Assembly: GCA_963736575.1 (NCBI GenBank)
Contig: CAVTPD010000003.1
Location: 434,001 to 498,000 of the forward strand
Direction of reading: 5' to 3'
Source: CAVTPD01 sp963736575
GTDB taxonomy: Bacteria; Bacteroidota; Bacteroidia; Cytophagales; JAAEPT01
DNA length: 64,000 nt
In this document: piece after piece, positions 8,036 to 16,725 of the stretch
How positions within the stretch are numbered: position 1 is the first letter of the stretch
How the letters are laid out: each line of letters starts with the position of its first letter
The notes under the pieces: generated by a model
What the model was told of the DNA's origin: nothing
The model's input: the letters and a program-made list of their open reading frames with translations, nothing else
The model's database searches: none
Made by a program: the position numbers and the translations under genes

Positions 8036-11000
8036 TTACAGCTTTAAGAATCTTTTGCTTCCTTCATTTTCTGTAGAGATGATGTACATCCCTTTAGGCA
8101 ATTCAGAAACATTGATTTCCGTAGTGTTTTTAAAGTTCATTACCGGCGCACCTTGTGTGTTGTACACCGTTCCTGAAACTTCTTTATTAATTCTTACATA
8201 GTTAGAAACTGGGTTCGGGTAAACCGAAAATTCAGCTGCTTTAACCGTTTCACTAATTGCATTCAATTGGTCTGTTCCAACCTGAATAAAACCAACAGTT
8301 CCGCTTACTTCGTAACCAACAACTAGCATGGCTTTTCCGTTTGTGCTTTTATCGGCAGAGACAAACTTGATGATCTCTGGTGCTATATCACCTTCTTGCG
8401 CTAAGTTTCTGTTAGAATAGTATGTAACAAACTCTGGAGCAAAAGGATCTGTAACATCGTACACAACAATGGCAGAACTTCTTTCAAAACCTACAAAAGC
8501 ATACACGCTACCATTAATTTCGGCTACGGTTACCGCTTCTGGCTCAACACCTTTATCATCGCTTCTTCCATCTTTTTCGTCTTCATCAACATTAAAGAAA
8601 TCTGGTTCTTCTGTATTTGTGATTTGTGCAAAGTCATCTCCACTGTCAAACACTAAGTTTCCGTACTGATCAAAGATGGAGAACGAACGCGCTCCGTAAG
8701 AATAAATCTGATCTACATCACCATCGTTATCGTAATCACCCATTGAAGTAGTGGTTTTTAAACGACCTAAGTCTTCGTCTTCTTGTAAAGCAGCCGCATC
8801 TGGATAAGCGGTTAAATCTAGCTTAAGATCTTTTACTCTTACTTCTTCCGAATAACCATCGTAATCTCTAGAGTCACCTTCATTGGCCGTAACAATGTAC
8901 ATTTTGCCATTTACTTCGTAAGAGGTTATAGCGTCTGGTAAAAGCATTCCTAAAGTTGGGTGGTTAGTAATGTTTACTGCATCGTCTTTATTACTGGCAT
9001 CAAATCCGTAATTATCATCAAAAGAAATAATCCCTAAAACACTGTTGTCTGTGATACCTGCACCAGCTAAACCAAAATCATTATCGTTGATTACCGCAAT
9101 TTTATTATCCGGCAATAACGCAACGCCTTCTGCTTTATCAGATCCTTTGTACCCAACAGAAGGAAGATTAACAACCTTTGTTTTGTGTACCGCTTGAATA
9201 CCCATATCGGCTAATTCGTCGGCAGTGTTTATTTCTAATGTTCCTGCAGAAATAGGAAGATTAAGAATATTAGTAGCTCCTGTAAGGTTTACTTCGTAAA
9301 TGTATTTCTTACCTTCTTCGTTATCTGGGCCTTCAGAATCTCTTTCTATTACTAAGAATTTACCGTTACCAATAAAACAAGCATCACCAATTTTATCCGT
9401 TCTAGAAGCGCTATAACCCGCGTCTTTATTTCGTTCTAATAAATAAACGTATTCTGCTACTGGTGTACCATCTGTAGCGTCTATTGCTAAAATTCTAATT
9501 ACATCAGAATTGTTCTTAGTTACAGAACTTGGGTTGTACATTGGCGACTGAATGAAGGCGTAAATTACGTGGTTAACGCTATCGTAGCCAATCCCTTCAA
9601 AACCTCTATTTGCCCATCTTTTGTTGTATACTGCCGGTAATGTTTTTTCGCCATAATCGGCAGCAACTCTAATTACCAATACTTGTTCATCTGCAGGAAT
9701 GTAACGGTGTTTTAAAGTACCGTTTGCTTCAAAATGATAAATAGCTGGTCTGTACTCGTCACACATCCAGAAATCACCGTTCTTATCTTTCAAAATACCT
9801 TCGAAGTCACCACCATAAGGATCGTAAGGCAACGCGTGGTATTTTACGCCATTAACGTCTGTAAAATCTTCGTTTGTGTAGTCTGTTGCAGCATCTGTAT
9901 AGGTTACAGGAACTTCGTCTGTACCTTCAACATTTCCTTTACCAGTTATAGGTGTAGTACCATCTTGGCGAGTTAATAAGATTTGATCGTCTAGTGTAAC
10001 TGCTCCAGAAGAATGATTCAATGTGAATTTCACAATTCTACCTTGGTAATTGGGTAATTTAAACGGTCTTAAGTTCTGAGATGTAGCTGGAGTCACATCT
10101 GCTTTCGCTACTGGCGCATCATTTGGCCCTCTATCTGGAACTGCATAGAAAACGCTTACATCGCTTGTGCTTTCTTTGTCGGCATAATACAACCCAGAAA
10201 AACCACCCAACATCACTTCCGGCTGACCGCCATTATAAGTAGGTGTTCCTAAAGAAGGCCAGTTGGCAGCTAATTCATTAATCTTATATAGTTCTGTTGT
10301 AGGAGTTCCTTTAGAATGGTCTTTGTAACCTAAAGGAAGAATATCTACTAGTTCAAGATTTTCTAAATCAATAAGCGCAAGAGCGTTGTTTTCTTGACAA
10401 CTTACATATGCTTTTAAACCATCGGCAGAAACAGTTATATATTCTGGCTCCATATCTTGGGCTACAGAAGCAGCTCCATTGTTACCAAAAATTCTTATCC
10501 CTTTATTCTGAAGCGAAACTTTTTTGTCGTTATACTCAGTGAAACCTATTGTAGTAACCGTTGCATTAGCTACACCATTAGAAAGGTCAATTATTGAAAC
10601 CGAACCTTCGGGATCAATTGAATAATCGTCATTAGGCTCGCCTTCGTTAGCAACAATTATTTTAGAACCATCTGGTGTAAACGTTAACATATCTGGTAAA
10701 GAACCTGCCGTTACCGTTTTCAAATGTGTACCGTCTTTGTCAAAAAACACTACAAAACCAGCATCTGTTTTTGTCTCGTTTTCAACAGCAACAGCAATAA
10801 CGCCGTTGTAGTTATCTACTGAATTAGGTCCGCCCCCATAAGTTGACAAATCTATTTCTACGGTTTTAGTTGGGGTAGATGGATCACTTACATTTAAATA
10901 AGTTAATTTGTTCTCTGCGCTACTTGTGAAGTAAACCTGCTTATTTTCAGCATCGTAAGAAACTACTTCAGCGGCATCTGTGCCACCGGTTTCGTAACTG

Positions 11001-11089
11001 GCTAGATGAGTTAACTCATCTACGGACTGCGCTTGAAGCATGGAAGCTAAAAGTGCAGCGCTTATAAAAGATGTATATTGTTTAAACAT
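8036..11089 (-). CDS. Choice-of-anchor I / phytase-like esterase protein with T9SS type A sorting domain
   Basis: A 1017-residue secreted protein. Residues 1-20 are a signal peptide (cleavage probably after LQA). The body combines YVTN-like beta-propeller repeats (for example LTFTPDGSKIIVANEGEPND and VSADGLKAYVSCQENNAL) with an inserted domain resembling the esterase-like activity of phytase family (GGFSGLYYADK, YAVPDRGPND, GNFEGI-like GFEGIGYD). The last 75 residues (EFSVYPNPVSNYVRINK ... FLKL) form a type A T9SS C-terminal domain that directs export across the outer membrane and surface attachment. Choice-of-anchor I proteins share this propeller. The substrate is unknown; phosphate-ester hydrolysis is a reasonable guess. 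Confidence 0.88.
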   Translation of the reverse strand: MFKQYTSFISAALLASMLQAQSVDELTHLASYETGGTDAAEVVSYDAENKQVYFTSSAENKLTYLNVSDPSTPTKTVEIDLSTYGGGPNSVDNYNGVIAVAVENETKTDAGFVVFFDKDGTHLKTVTAGSLPDMLTFTPDGSKIIVANEGEPNDDYSIDPEGSVSIIDLSNGVANATVTTIGFTEYNDKKVSLQNKGIRIFGNNGAASVAQDMEPEYITVSADGLKAYVSCQENNALALIDLENLELVDILPLGYKDHSKGTPTTELYKINELAANWPSLGTPTYNGGQPEVMLGGFSGLYYADKESTSDVSVFYAVPDRGPNDAPVAKADVTPATSQNLRPFKLPNYQGRIVKFTLNHSSGAVTLDDQILLTRQDGTTPITGKGNVEGTDEVPVTYTDAATDYTNEDFTDVNGVKYHALPYDPYGGDFEGILKDKNGDFWMCDEYRPAIYHFEANGTLKHRYIPADEQVLVIRVAADYGEKTLPAVYNKRWANRGFEGIGYDSVNHVIYAFIQSPMYNPSSVTKNNSDVIRILAIDATDGTPVAEYVYLLERNKDAGYSASRTDKIGDACFIGNGKFLVIERDSEGPDNEEGKKYIYEVNLTGATNILNLPISAGTLEINTADELADMGIQAVHKTKVVNLPSVGYKGSDKAEGVALLPDNKIAVINDNDFGLAGAGITDNSVLGIISFDDNYGFDASNKDDAVNITNHPTLGMLLPDAITSYEVNGKMYIVTANEGDSRDYDGYSEEVRVKDLKLDLTAYPDAAALQEDEDLGRLKTTTSMGDYDNDGDVDQIYSYGARSFSIFDQYGNLVFDSGDDFAQITNTEEPDFFNVDEDEKDGRSDDKGVEPEAVTVAEINGSVYAFVGFERSSAIVVYDVTDPFAPEFVTYYSNRNLAQEGDIAPEIIKFVSADKSTNGKAMLVVGYEVSGTVGFIQVGTDQLNAISETVKAAEFSVYPNPVSNYVRINKEVSGTVYNTQGAPVMNFKNTTEINVSELPKGMYIISTENEGSKRFLKL

Positions 11090-11263
11090 AGTTTTTTATT
11101 TTGCAGCGAAAGTAGACCATGTAGAAAAAGTGATTCTTAAACCTGTGTTAAAAAACAGCTATCAAATAGCGCTAATAACCGCAAATCAATTAACATTAAG
11201 TTTAGATTAGCTATTCTATCTCATTTAAAAAAATGCTTAAATTGACCTTTAAAAAATTGAACT

Positions 11264-11899
11264 GTGCTTTCTAAAAAAATTATTCAAATCACTTTTGTAG
11301 TACTTCTTATAAGCATTTTATTTTCTATAATAAGCATTGTTCTCAATTACTCGGTTAAAGAATTACCTATTTATGTCCCTAAAGCTCAATTGCTTATTAG
11401 CGCTTTAACTTCAGCTTTGGTGTATTACATATGGTTTAACTATTTCGAATTTATTAAGCATGAAGCCGCTAAAAAATCTACCTTAATTGTTGGGATTTGT
11501 ATTGTGGGCATGGCTCTATTTAAGACTTTTAACCTTTACAACAACAGAATGATAGTTGTCATTATTGGTGTTTTTTTTACGGTTTCTTATATATTTTGGA
11601 TTGTTACTATTTTACGACACAAGCATAATTCAAAAGCATACGTACATACCAGGAACTATATCTTCACCTCTCTTACCTTAATAGTAACTCAACTTGCTAT
11701 TCAAATATATTTAACGATTACAGAAATAGAAGGCTTCGCAAAAGAACGTATTTTAATCACCAGCCTTTTAAATCAAATTCCATGGATTTTCTATTTCTTA
11801 TTCCTGAAAGAAATCCCGAATGAAAAAGGCCCAAGCGAAACAAACACAACTTACACGAAGGAAGAAGAAAACATCATTGACTCTTATCTAAAGGAGTAG
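11264..11899 (+). CDS. Six- or seven-helix integral membrane protein, unknown function
   Basis: A 211-residue hydrophobic protein I do not recognise. Hydrophobic segments are near residues 9-28, 42-60, 72-88, 95-115, 128-150 and 165-180, separated by short charged loops; the tail (180-211) is acidic and cytoplasmic-looking. The chosen start is GTG at 11264; no in-frame ATG lies upstream. It reads in the same direction as the PhoU-APH operon and ends 102 bp before it, so a link is possible but unproven. Confidence 0.6.
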   Translation: MLSKKIIQITFVVLLISILFSIISIVLNYSVKELPIYVPKAQLLISALTSALVYYIWFNYFEFIKHEAAKKSTLIVGICIVGMALFKTFNLYNNRMIVVIIGVFFTVSYIFWIVTILRHKHNSKAYVHTRNYIFTSLTLIVTQLAIQIYLTITEIEGFAKERILITSLLNQIPWIFYFLFLKEIPNEKGPSETNTTYTKEEENIIDSYLKE

Positions 11900-12001
11900 T
11901 TGTATTAGCAAATTGTTAAATACTTAATAGTGGCTATCCTTACTTGAATTATTTTTTAACCTTCGTAACTTAAGTAGAACTCCGTTCCGAAGAAAAACAA
12001 A

Positions 12002-13678
12002 ATGGCCAACTCTAGTAAGCGATATTCTAACACCATAAACACTGAATTGACCAACGACCTTCAGTTTCTTGTGCTGGAGGTAAAACAACTTTTTCAGTTG
12101 GTAAAAGAGACCATAACGCAATGCCAGCCCCAGCATGTTAGCGCACTAGAAAAAAGAGACAACTACATACACAATCTTAAAAGCCGCATAGAAACCCTTA
12201 GCTACGAGGCTATTTTTAAACTGAAATCGAAAGACAAAACCCTTATCTTAAATTACCGTGCCTTAATACGCATTAGCAGTAATTTAGAACGTATTGCCGA
12301 TTTTTTAATACAAGCTGGCAGACAAGTGCAATACGTTCAGGATAAAAGGCAATTTAAATCGTTTAACCTGAATGCTATTTACCATTGCATTGAAGAACAA
12401 CTGAATAAAATCCATCTAGCCTTTACCGAAGTTGATAAAAAGCTATCCGAAGAACTTTGTAAAAGCGAAGTTTTGCTGGATGAATTGTACCTAGAGCAAT
12501 TCAATTTTATACAGGTTAATATTTCTAAAAAGGAAATGAGTTCAGACATGATCACTTTGCTTTTTATGGTGCGTTATTTTGAACGCATTGGCGACTGTTT
12601 TTTAAGTATTGGCGAAAGCATTCTGAACATATCTATAGGCGATTCTTTAAATATAAAATACTACGAAAAACTAGAGGCCGTGGTGAACGACTTAACTCAG
12701 AAGAACGAAACCGTTCATTATGAGTTTAAACCATTTTTATTTTCTAGATCGGGTTGTAAAGTGGGGCGTTTACGCTTAGAACGCATATCAAAATCCGGCA
12801 AACTAGAACAGAAACTCTTTTACAAACAAGGTGAAAAGTCTAAGATTTCGGCAGAGATAAAAGGGCTAAAACGTTGGGCTAAAAAAGTACCGGAAACAGT
12901 TCCTGAAATTGTTTGGAACACCCTAGACGGCAACAACAGTACCTTAGTAGTAAACTACCTTAAAGGAGAAAATCTATTGGCTTATCTACTGGGTGAAAGC
13001 AAAAACACAGATGTAAAAAAAGTAAGCCAAGCCTTACAAAACAAGCTAGAAGAAGTCTGGACAACACAGCAAAACAAAAAGAAAAAGGACTCTACTTTTG
13101 TACAACAAGTTATTAGCAGAAAACAAGCTATTGTTAATGTACACGAAGATTTCTTTGAAGAATTTAAGGTGGGCAAAAAGAAAAAAGTAGTCAACTTTAA
13201 TCAGGTATTGAAAGACGCTCTTCAGTTAGAAAAGAAGATACAAATGCCTTTTAGAGTACTTTGTCACGGTGATTTTAATCTTGACAATATTATTTACAAT
13301 CCAGACAAAAAATCGATTCATTTTATAGATGTACACCGCAGTGGGTTTAACGATTATGCACAAGATGTTTCTGTGTTTATTGTTTCTTCTCTTCGGATTA
13401 AATTAGAAGACACTAACATAAAAAAGAAGAGCAATCTTTTAAGCCAAGATCTTTTTGCCTTTGCGAAAACATTTGCCAAAAAACACAACGACGATTATTT
13501 TGAGGCCCGTTTTGCTTTTGGTTTGTTCCGTTCTTTTATTACGTCTACCCGTTTTTTACACGACGATGAATGGTACCAAAAAATGCGCATGAATGCCTTA
13601 ACCGTAATGGAAGCCTTGCAAGCTTCTAAAAACAACTTAAAAAAATTCACGTTCGATTTAAATGAAATTTTAGACTGA
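12002..13678 (+). CDS. PhoU domain fused to an aminoglycoside-phosphotransferase-like kinase
   Basis: A 558-residue two-part protein. Residues 15-215 hold two PhoU-type three-helix repeats with the metal-site motifs NLERIAD (94-100) and YFERIGD (192-198). Residues from about 245 form an APH/choline-kinase-like fold: CHGDFNLDN near 421-429 is the catalytic loop and IHFIDVHRSG near 438-447 supplies the metal-binding Asp. PhoU proteins sense or regulate phosphate signalling, and APH-fold enzymes phosphorylate small molecules or sugars; the substrate here is unknown. The stop is 4 bp before the ATP-grasp gene, which overlaps the HprK-like kinase, so the three form one operon. The usual GAK partner is, as I recall, CofD-like; this fusion appears to take that place. 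Confidence 0.85.
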   Translation: MANSSKRYSNTINTELTNDLQFLVLEVKQLFQLVKETITQCQPQHVSALEKRDNYIHNLKSRIETLSYEAIFKLKSKDKTLILNYRALIRISSNLERIADFLIQAGRQVQYVQDKRQFKSFNLNAIYHCIEEQLNKIHLAFTEVDKKLSEELCKSEVLLDELYLEQFNFIQVNISKKEMSSDMITLLFMVRYFERIGDCFLSIGESILNISIGDSLNIKYYEKLEAVVNDLTQKNETVHYEFKPFLFSRSGCKVGRLRLERISKSGKLEQKLFYKQGEKSKISAEIKGLKRWAKKVPETVPEIVWNTLDGNNSTLVVNYLKGENLLAYLLGESKNTDVKKVSQALQNKLEEVWTTQQNKKKKDSTFVQQVISRKQAIVNVHEDFFEEFKVGKKKKVVNFNQVLKDALQLEKKIQMPFRVLCHGDFNLDNIIYNPDKKSIHFIDVHRSGFNDYAQDVSVFIVSSLRIKLEDTNIKKKSNLLSQDLFAFAKTFAKKHNDDYFEARFAFGLFRSFITSTRFLHDDEWYQKMRMNALTVMEALQASKNNLKKFTFDLNEILD

Positions 13679-13682
13679 AGCC

Positions 13683-14576
13683 ATGCGAAAAAAACTACAT
13701 TTTGCCATTATTGGAATACCGGGAGCTTGGTCTTCCGAAATTCTGAAAGAAGCTTTTGAAGGCAAAAGCAACGCCAGCCAAACCATTATAGCTGACATTT
13801 TTCCGGTAAGCGAATTGGTGTATGACATTCAGCAAAACAAAGTGTTTCATCAACAAAAGGATTTAGAAACTTACGATGCCGTAGTGATTAAAAAACTAGG
13901 AGAATACGCACCACGCATTTTAGATTGGCTAGATATTTTCATCAATTTGGAAGACAAAGGACTTTTGTTTTTTTCTAGTCCGAAGAAATTACGCCAGATG
14001 ATTAGCCGAATTGGCTGTACTAAAAACATGGCGGCACACAATATTCCTATGCCGGCTACTTTAATTACCGAAAACAGTGAAGCCGCTTTGGAATGGATTC
14101 AATCAAAATCGGGAGCCGTATTTAAACCGAATTTCAGCACCAAAGCCCGCGGTATGGAAATCTTAAAACCGAAATCGGTAACGCTAAAAAAACTGGACAA
14201 ACTGAAAGAACAATACGGCTGTTTGTACTTGCAAGAATTGGTAGAATTGCCCGGTAAAGATTTTGGGGTTGTGTTTTCGGGTGGGCAGTATTTAGGTACC
14301 TATGCCCGCGTGGGCGACAAAGATTCTTGGAACACCACCACCCAAGACGGTGGTCATTACGAATCTTTTGAGCCTAGTGAAGCCATCTTAGCCTTGGCCG
14401 AAAAAACCCAAGCTATTTTTGAATTAGACTTTAGTTGTGTAGATATTGCCGAAACACCAAATGGCCCAGTTGTGTTTGAAGTAAGTGCTTTTGGTGGATT
14501 TAAGGGTTTGTTTAAAGGCGCCAAAATAGATTCGGCAGATGTTTTAAGCCAATACGTATTAGATAAAATTAACTAG
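13683..14576 (+). CDS. ATP-grasp ligase of the GAK-system type
   Basis: A 297-residue RimK-like ATP-grasp enzyme. After an N-terminal Rossmann-like part (1-95), VFKPNFSTKARGMEI (147-160) is the nucleotide-binding lysine and small-loop region, LYLQELVELPGKDFGVVF (181-198) the hinge, and DIAETPNGPVVFEVSAFGGF (254-273) supplies the metal ligands Asp254 and Glu266 and an Asn/Ser equivalent. Such enzymes form amide or thioester bonds through an acyl phosphate. The FEVSAFGGF ending and the adjacent HprK-like kinase match the ATP-grasp protein of the GAK cassette as named in protein family databases. The substrate is unknown. It overlaps the next gene by one base. Confidence 0.85.
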   Translation: MRKKLHFAIIGIPGAWSSEILKEAFEGKSNASQTIIADIFPVSELVYDIQQNKVFHQQKDLETYDAVVIKKLGEYAPRILDWLDIFINLEDKGLLFFSSPKKLRQMISRIGCTKNMAAHNIPMPATLITENSEAALEWIQSKSGAVFKPNFSTKARGMEILKPKSVTLKKLDKLKEQYGCLYLQELVELPGKDFGVVFSGGQYLGTYARVGDKDSWNTTTQDGGHYESFEPSEAILALAEKTQAIFELDFSCVDIAETPNGPVVFEVSAFGGFKGLFKGAKIDSADVLSQYVLDKIN

Positions 14577-15628
14577 TGAAGTTCTCTCAATTATTACAAG
14601 AAGTAAAAAGCACTCGGTTAAAGGAAGAAATCACACTTTCTTTCCATGGCAGAAATTACCGTATTCTTAGCAACGAAGCGGTTTTAATCACAGTGCTGAA
14701 AACCTATTTTAATGAGTGGGTCAGCACTAATTCAGACCATCCGGTGGCTACCATTACGGCTTGGCAATCGGAAATACCAGATTTTGGATTGGACTACCAG
14801 CAGTACCGAGAATCACCCACTAAACGGATTAAAGAAGCATTTGCAGATGCAGACGGTTACCGGATTGTAAAAAAGATTAAAACAGGTGTTCATTTTGTTA
14901 TTGGCGCAAGCGAATGGTTTGCTTTCGGTCCTTTGACCACTTTCCCCAACCAACTGATTAATTTTGTAAATGCCATTTTTATGGAAGTGAATTTGCGGGA
15001 TAATGCCTATTTATTTCATGCGGCCGGGGTTGCCCAAAACCAACACGGAATTGTAATTGCGGCACAATCGGGCAAGGGAAAATCTACTACTTCTTTATTG
15101 TTGATGAACAAAGGGTTAGACTTTGTAAGCAACGACCGTATTATTCTTCAGAAAAAAGAAAACAAATACACCATGATTGGTGTACCCAAACACCCCAGAG
15201 TAAATCCGGGAACGTTATTAAACAACCCGAAAATAAAACCTCTTCTAAAAGCACCGGAACGTTTTGCCAACAAAACGCAAGAAGAAATCTGGAATTGGGA
15301 AGAAAAGTACGACGTTGTAATTCCTGAAATTTACGGCGCTAGCAAATTTAGCTTGGCAGCAGAAACCAAAGCTTTATTAATTATAGATTGGGGTGAAGAA
15401 GAAACGGAGCTTCGTTTAGAGAAATTGGATTTACATACACGGCCCGATTTACTTGCGGCAATAATGAAAAAGCCGTCCTTAATGACACCTGCTATTCATT
15501 CCCAAAAAAAGGATTTAAGCGAACATGATTATTTGGCTTTTCTAAACGACTTACCGGTGTATCAGCTTCGGGGTAAAAAAGATCCTGAAAAAGGAGTGGC
15601 GTTGATTATGAAGAAGTTTTTTGAATAA
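14576..15628 (+). CDS. HprK-related kinase (B type, GAK system)
   Basis: A 350-residue protein whose central P-loop AQSGKGKST (163-171) and downstream FVSNDRIIL (183-191, Asp187) resemble the kinase core of HPr kinase/phosphorylase. The N-terminal 140 residues lack the normal HprK domain. No PTS genes are visible, so HPr is an unlikely substrate. It starts at GTG 14576-14578, sharing one base with the TAG of the ATP-grasp gene, which implies translational coupling. HprK-related kinase B occurs next to this type of ATP-grasp gene in several phyla; its substrate is unestablished. Confidence 0.83.
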   Translation: MKFSQLLQEVKSTRLKEEITLSFHGRNYRILSNEAVLITVLKTYFNEWVSTNSDHPVATITAWQSEIPDFGLDYQQYRESPTKRIKEAFADADGYRIVKKIKTGVHFVIGASEWFAFGPLTTFPNQLINFVNAIFMEVNLRDNAYLFHAAGVAQNQHGIVIAAQSGKGKSTTSLLLMNKGLDFVSNDRIILQKKENKYTMIGVPKHPRVNPGTLLNNPKIKPLLKAPERFANKTQEEIWNWEEKYDVVIPEIYGASKFSLAAETKALLIIDWGEEETELRLEKLDLHTRPDLLAAIMKKPSLMTPAIHSQKKDLSEHDYLAFLNDLPVYQLRGKKDPEKGVALIMKKFFE

Positions 15629-15782
15629 GGTTTTAGTAAGAGGAAAAGTGAATATGCTAATTTTAAATACTTCTGCATTCCAATGCATTAATTACTCCCT
15701 ATTTAATAAGACCAGTTGTTGGATGCAGAGTTGTAAACTATAAAAAAATCATTTAAAATCGCTTCTTAACACCTTTCCGACT

Positions 15783-16382
15783 ATGAAAAACTTACTGTTC
15801 TGTACACTATTTTTTACCTTTAATCTTATTGGTTTTTCCAAAAACTATATTGCTGGTACAATCACTCTGTTAGACGGTAATGTTATAAAAGCTTCAATAA
15901 ATACTTATGATGAAGATATTATCTTAAGTCAAGGTAAGGTAAAATATAAGATCGGGGATATTGTAGAAAAAGTTAAAATTTCAGAAGTAAGCTCTATTCA
16001 ACTGGAGACATGTTCTTATAAAATGTTTCCGGTTTTTAAAAGTTACAAATCTGGACCAATGGCTGGAAAAACTAAAACATTTTACTATTTGGGAAAAGTT
16101 TTAGTTGAAGGCAACGTTGGTCTTTATAATGTGTATACTCTGCAAACTCAGGGTTCAAATACAGGATACGGATATATGGTTACTGGTACTTATTTAAGGA
16201 GCCAATATTTCTTGGTAAAAGAGGAAGAAACCAAACATGCTTATGCTACTAATTATAGAAAATCTCTACTAAAAATTTTTGATGGTTGTAAATCTTTAAA
16301 AGACAAACTCAAAAACAAAACCTTCAAGTTTGATGATCTTGAAGATGCTGTATCATTTGGTAATGAACAATGTTCAAATTAA
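15783..16382 (+). CDS. Secreted or periplasmic protein, unknown function
   Basis: A 199-residue protein with a signal peptide (residues 1-19, ending GFS). The mature part is beta-rich in its first 130 residues, with the pattern ITLLDGNVIKASI and repeated lysine-rich strands typical of Bacteroidota proteins that bind or line the envelope; the last 50 residues look helical. I do not recognise a family. Its AT-rich composition is close to its neighbours. It sits alone, 154 bp after the kinase gene, and is followed by the attenuator region of the aminotransferase. Confidence 0.65.
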   Translation: MKNLLFCTLFFTFNLIGFSKNYIAGTITLLDGNVIKASINTYDEDIILSQGKVKYKIGDIVEKVKISEVSSIQLETCSYKMFPVFKSYKSGPMAGKTKTFYYLGKVLVEGNVGLYNVYTLQTQGSNTGYGYMVTGTYLRSQYFLVKEEETKHAYATNYRKSLLKIFDGCKSLKDKLKNKTFKFDDLEDAVSFGNEQCSN

Positions 16383-16424
16383 ACTCTTTATCATAAATAC
16401 ATTTTCATTATATTAGCACCAGAA

Positions 16425-16481
16425 ATGAAAACAACACAAATCAATATTGCCGCCACAGTCGTAGTTCTTGTCAAAGAATGA
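16425..16481 (+). CDS. Leader peptide 1 of tandem attenuator (branched-chain codons)
   Basis: ATG 16425 opens an 18-codon frame ending TGA 16479-16481. The peptide is MKTTQINIAATVVVLVKE: Ile, Ile, Ala, Ala, Thr, Val, Val, Val, Leu, Val in ten of eleven consecutive codons, the composition expected of an ilv-type leader peptide. It is followed 28 bp later by a strong terminator hairpin. Classical attenuation would have ribosomes stall at these codons when branched-chain amino acids are scarce. A coding role is inferred from composition and context only. Confidence 0.65.
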   Translation: MKTTQINIAATVVVLVKE

Positions 16482-16509
16482 CGCGGGATTGATTTGTCTG
16501 AAAATATAC

Positions 16510-16547
16510 AAAGCCGATCTTGCTAAAAACAGGATCGGCTTTTTTTA
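16510..16547 (+). terminator. Attenuator terminator 1
   Basis: The stem AAAGCCGATC (16510-16519) pairs with GATCGGCTTT (16533-16542), with further UUG/CAG-type pairing into the loop, followed by T to 16547. It lies between leader peptides 1 and 2, where a terminator has no protein-coding gene upstream to serve other than the secreted protein at 16382. Confidence 0.8.
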
Positions 16548-16565
16548 TGCCCAATAATTAACAAA

Positions 16566-16634
16566 ATGAATCTTAAAACAAACTTATATAACACAGTAGT
16601 AGCAGTCATTGCCGTTGCGCGCTTTAGCACGTAA
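16566..16634 (+). CDS. Leader peptide 2 of tandem attenuator (Val/Ala/Ile codons)
   Basis: ATG 16566 opens a 22-codon frame ending TAA 16632-16634. Codons 11-18 read V-V-A-V-I-A-V-A, so half of the middle of the peptide is valine and the rest alanine or isoleucine. The stop codon abuts AAGTGAGA (16633-16640), which is exactly complementary to TCTCACTT (16670-16677) within the terminator hairpin and could form an antiterminator. This is the geometry of ribosome-controlled attenuation. Confidence 0.65.
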   Translation: MNLKTNLYNTVVAVIAVARFST

Positions 16635-16660
16635 GTGAGACGACTATTACCTAAATCGTA

Positions 16661-16700
16661 AAGGGCTCTTCTCACTTCGTGTGGGAAGGGCCCTTTTTTA
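16661..16700 (+). terminator. Attenuator terminator 2
   Basis: A 15-bp stem pairs 16661-16675 with 16681-16695 around the 5-nt loop TTCGT, with only G-U wobbles as imperfections, followed by a T run to 16699. It ends 26 bp before the aminotransferase ATG, so it must be read through for the gene to be expressed. Its 5' arm is also complementary to 16633-16640 (competing antiterminator). Confidence 0.85.
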
Positions 16701-16725
16701 TTTCACCCAAAACCAATTTAATACC

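Noticed and set aside
12982..13194. Open frames in reverse of large genes (for example within the PhoU-APH, aminotransferase and ATP synthase genes)
   Set aside because: They are shadows of well-supported genes on the other strand, with no features of their own.
16681..16725. GTG-led N-terminal extension of the aminotransferase
   Set aside because: It begins inside the terminator hairpin and adds 15 residues unlike family starts; ATG 16726 is preferred.
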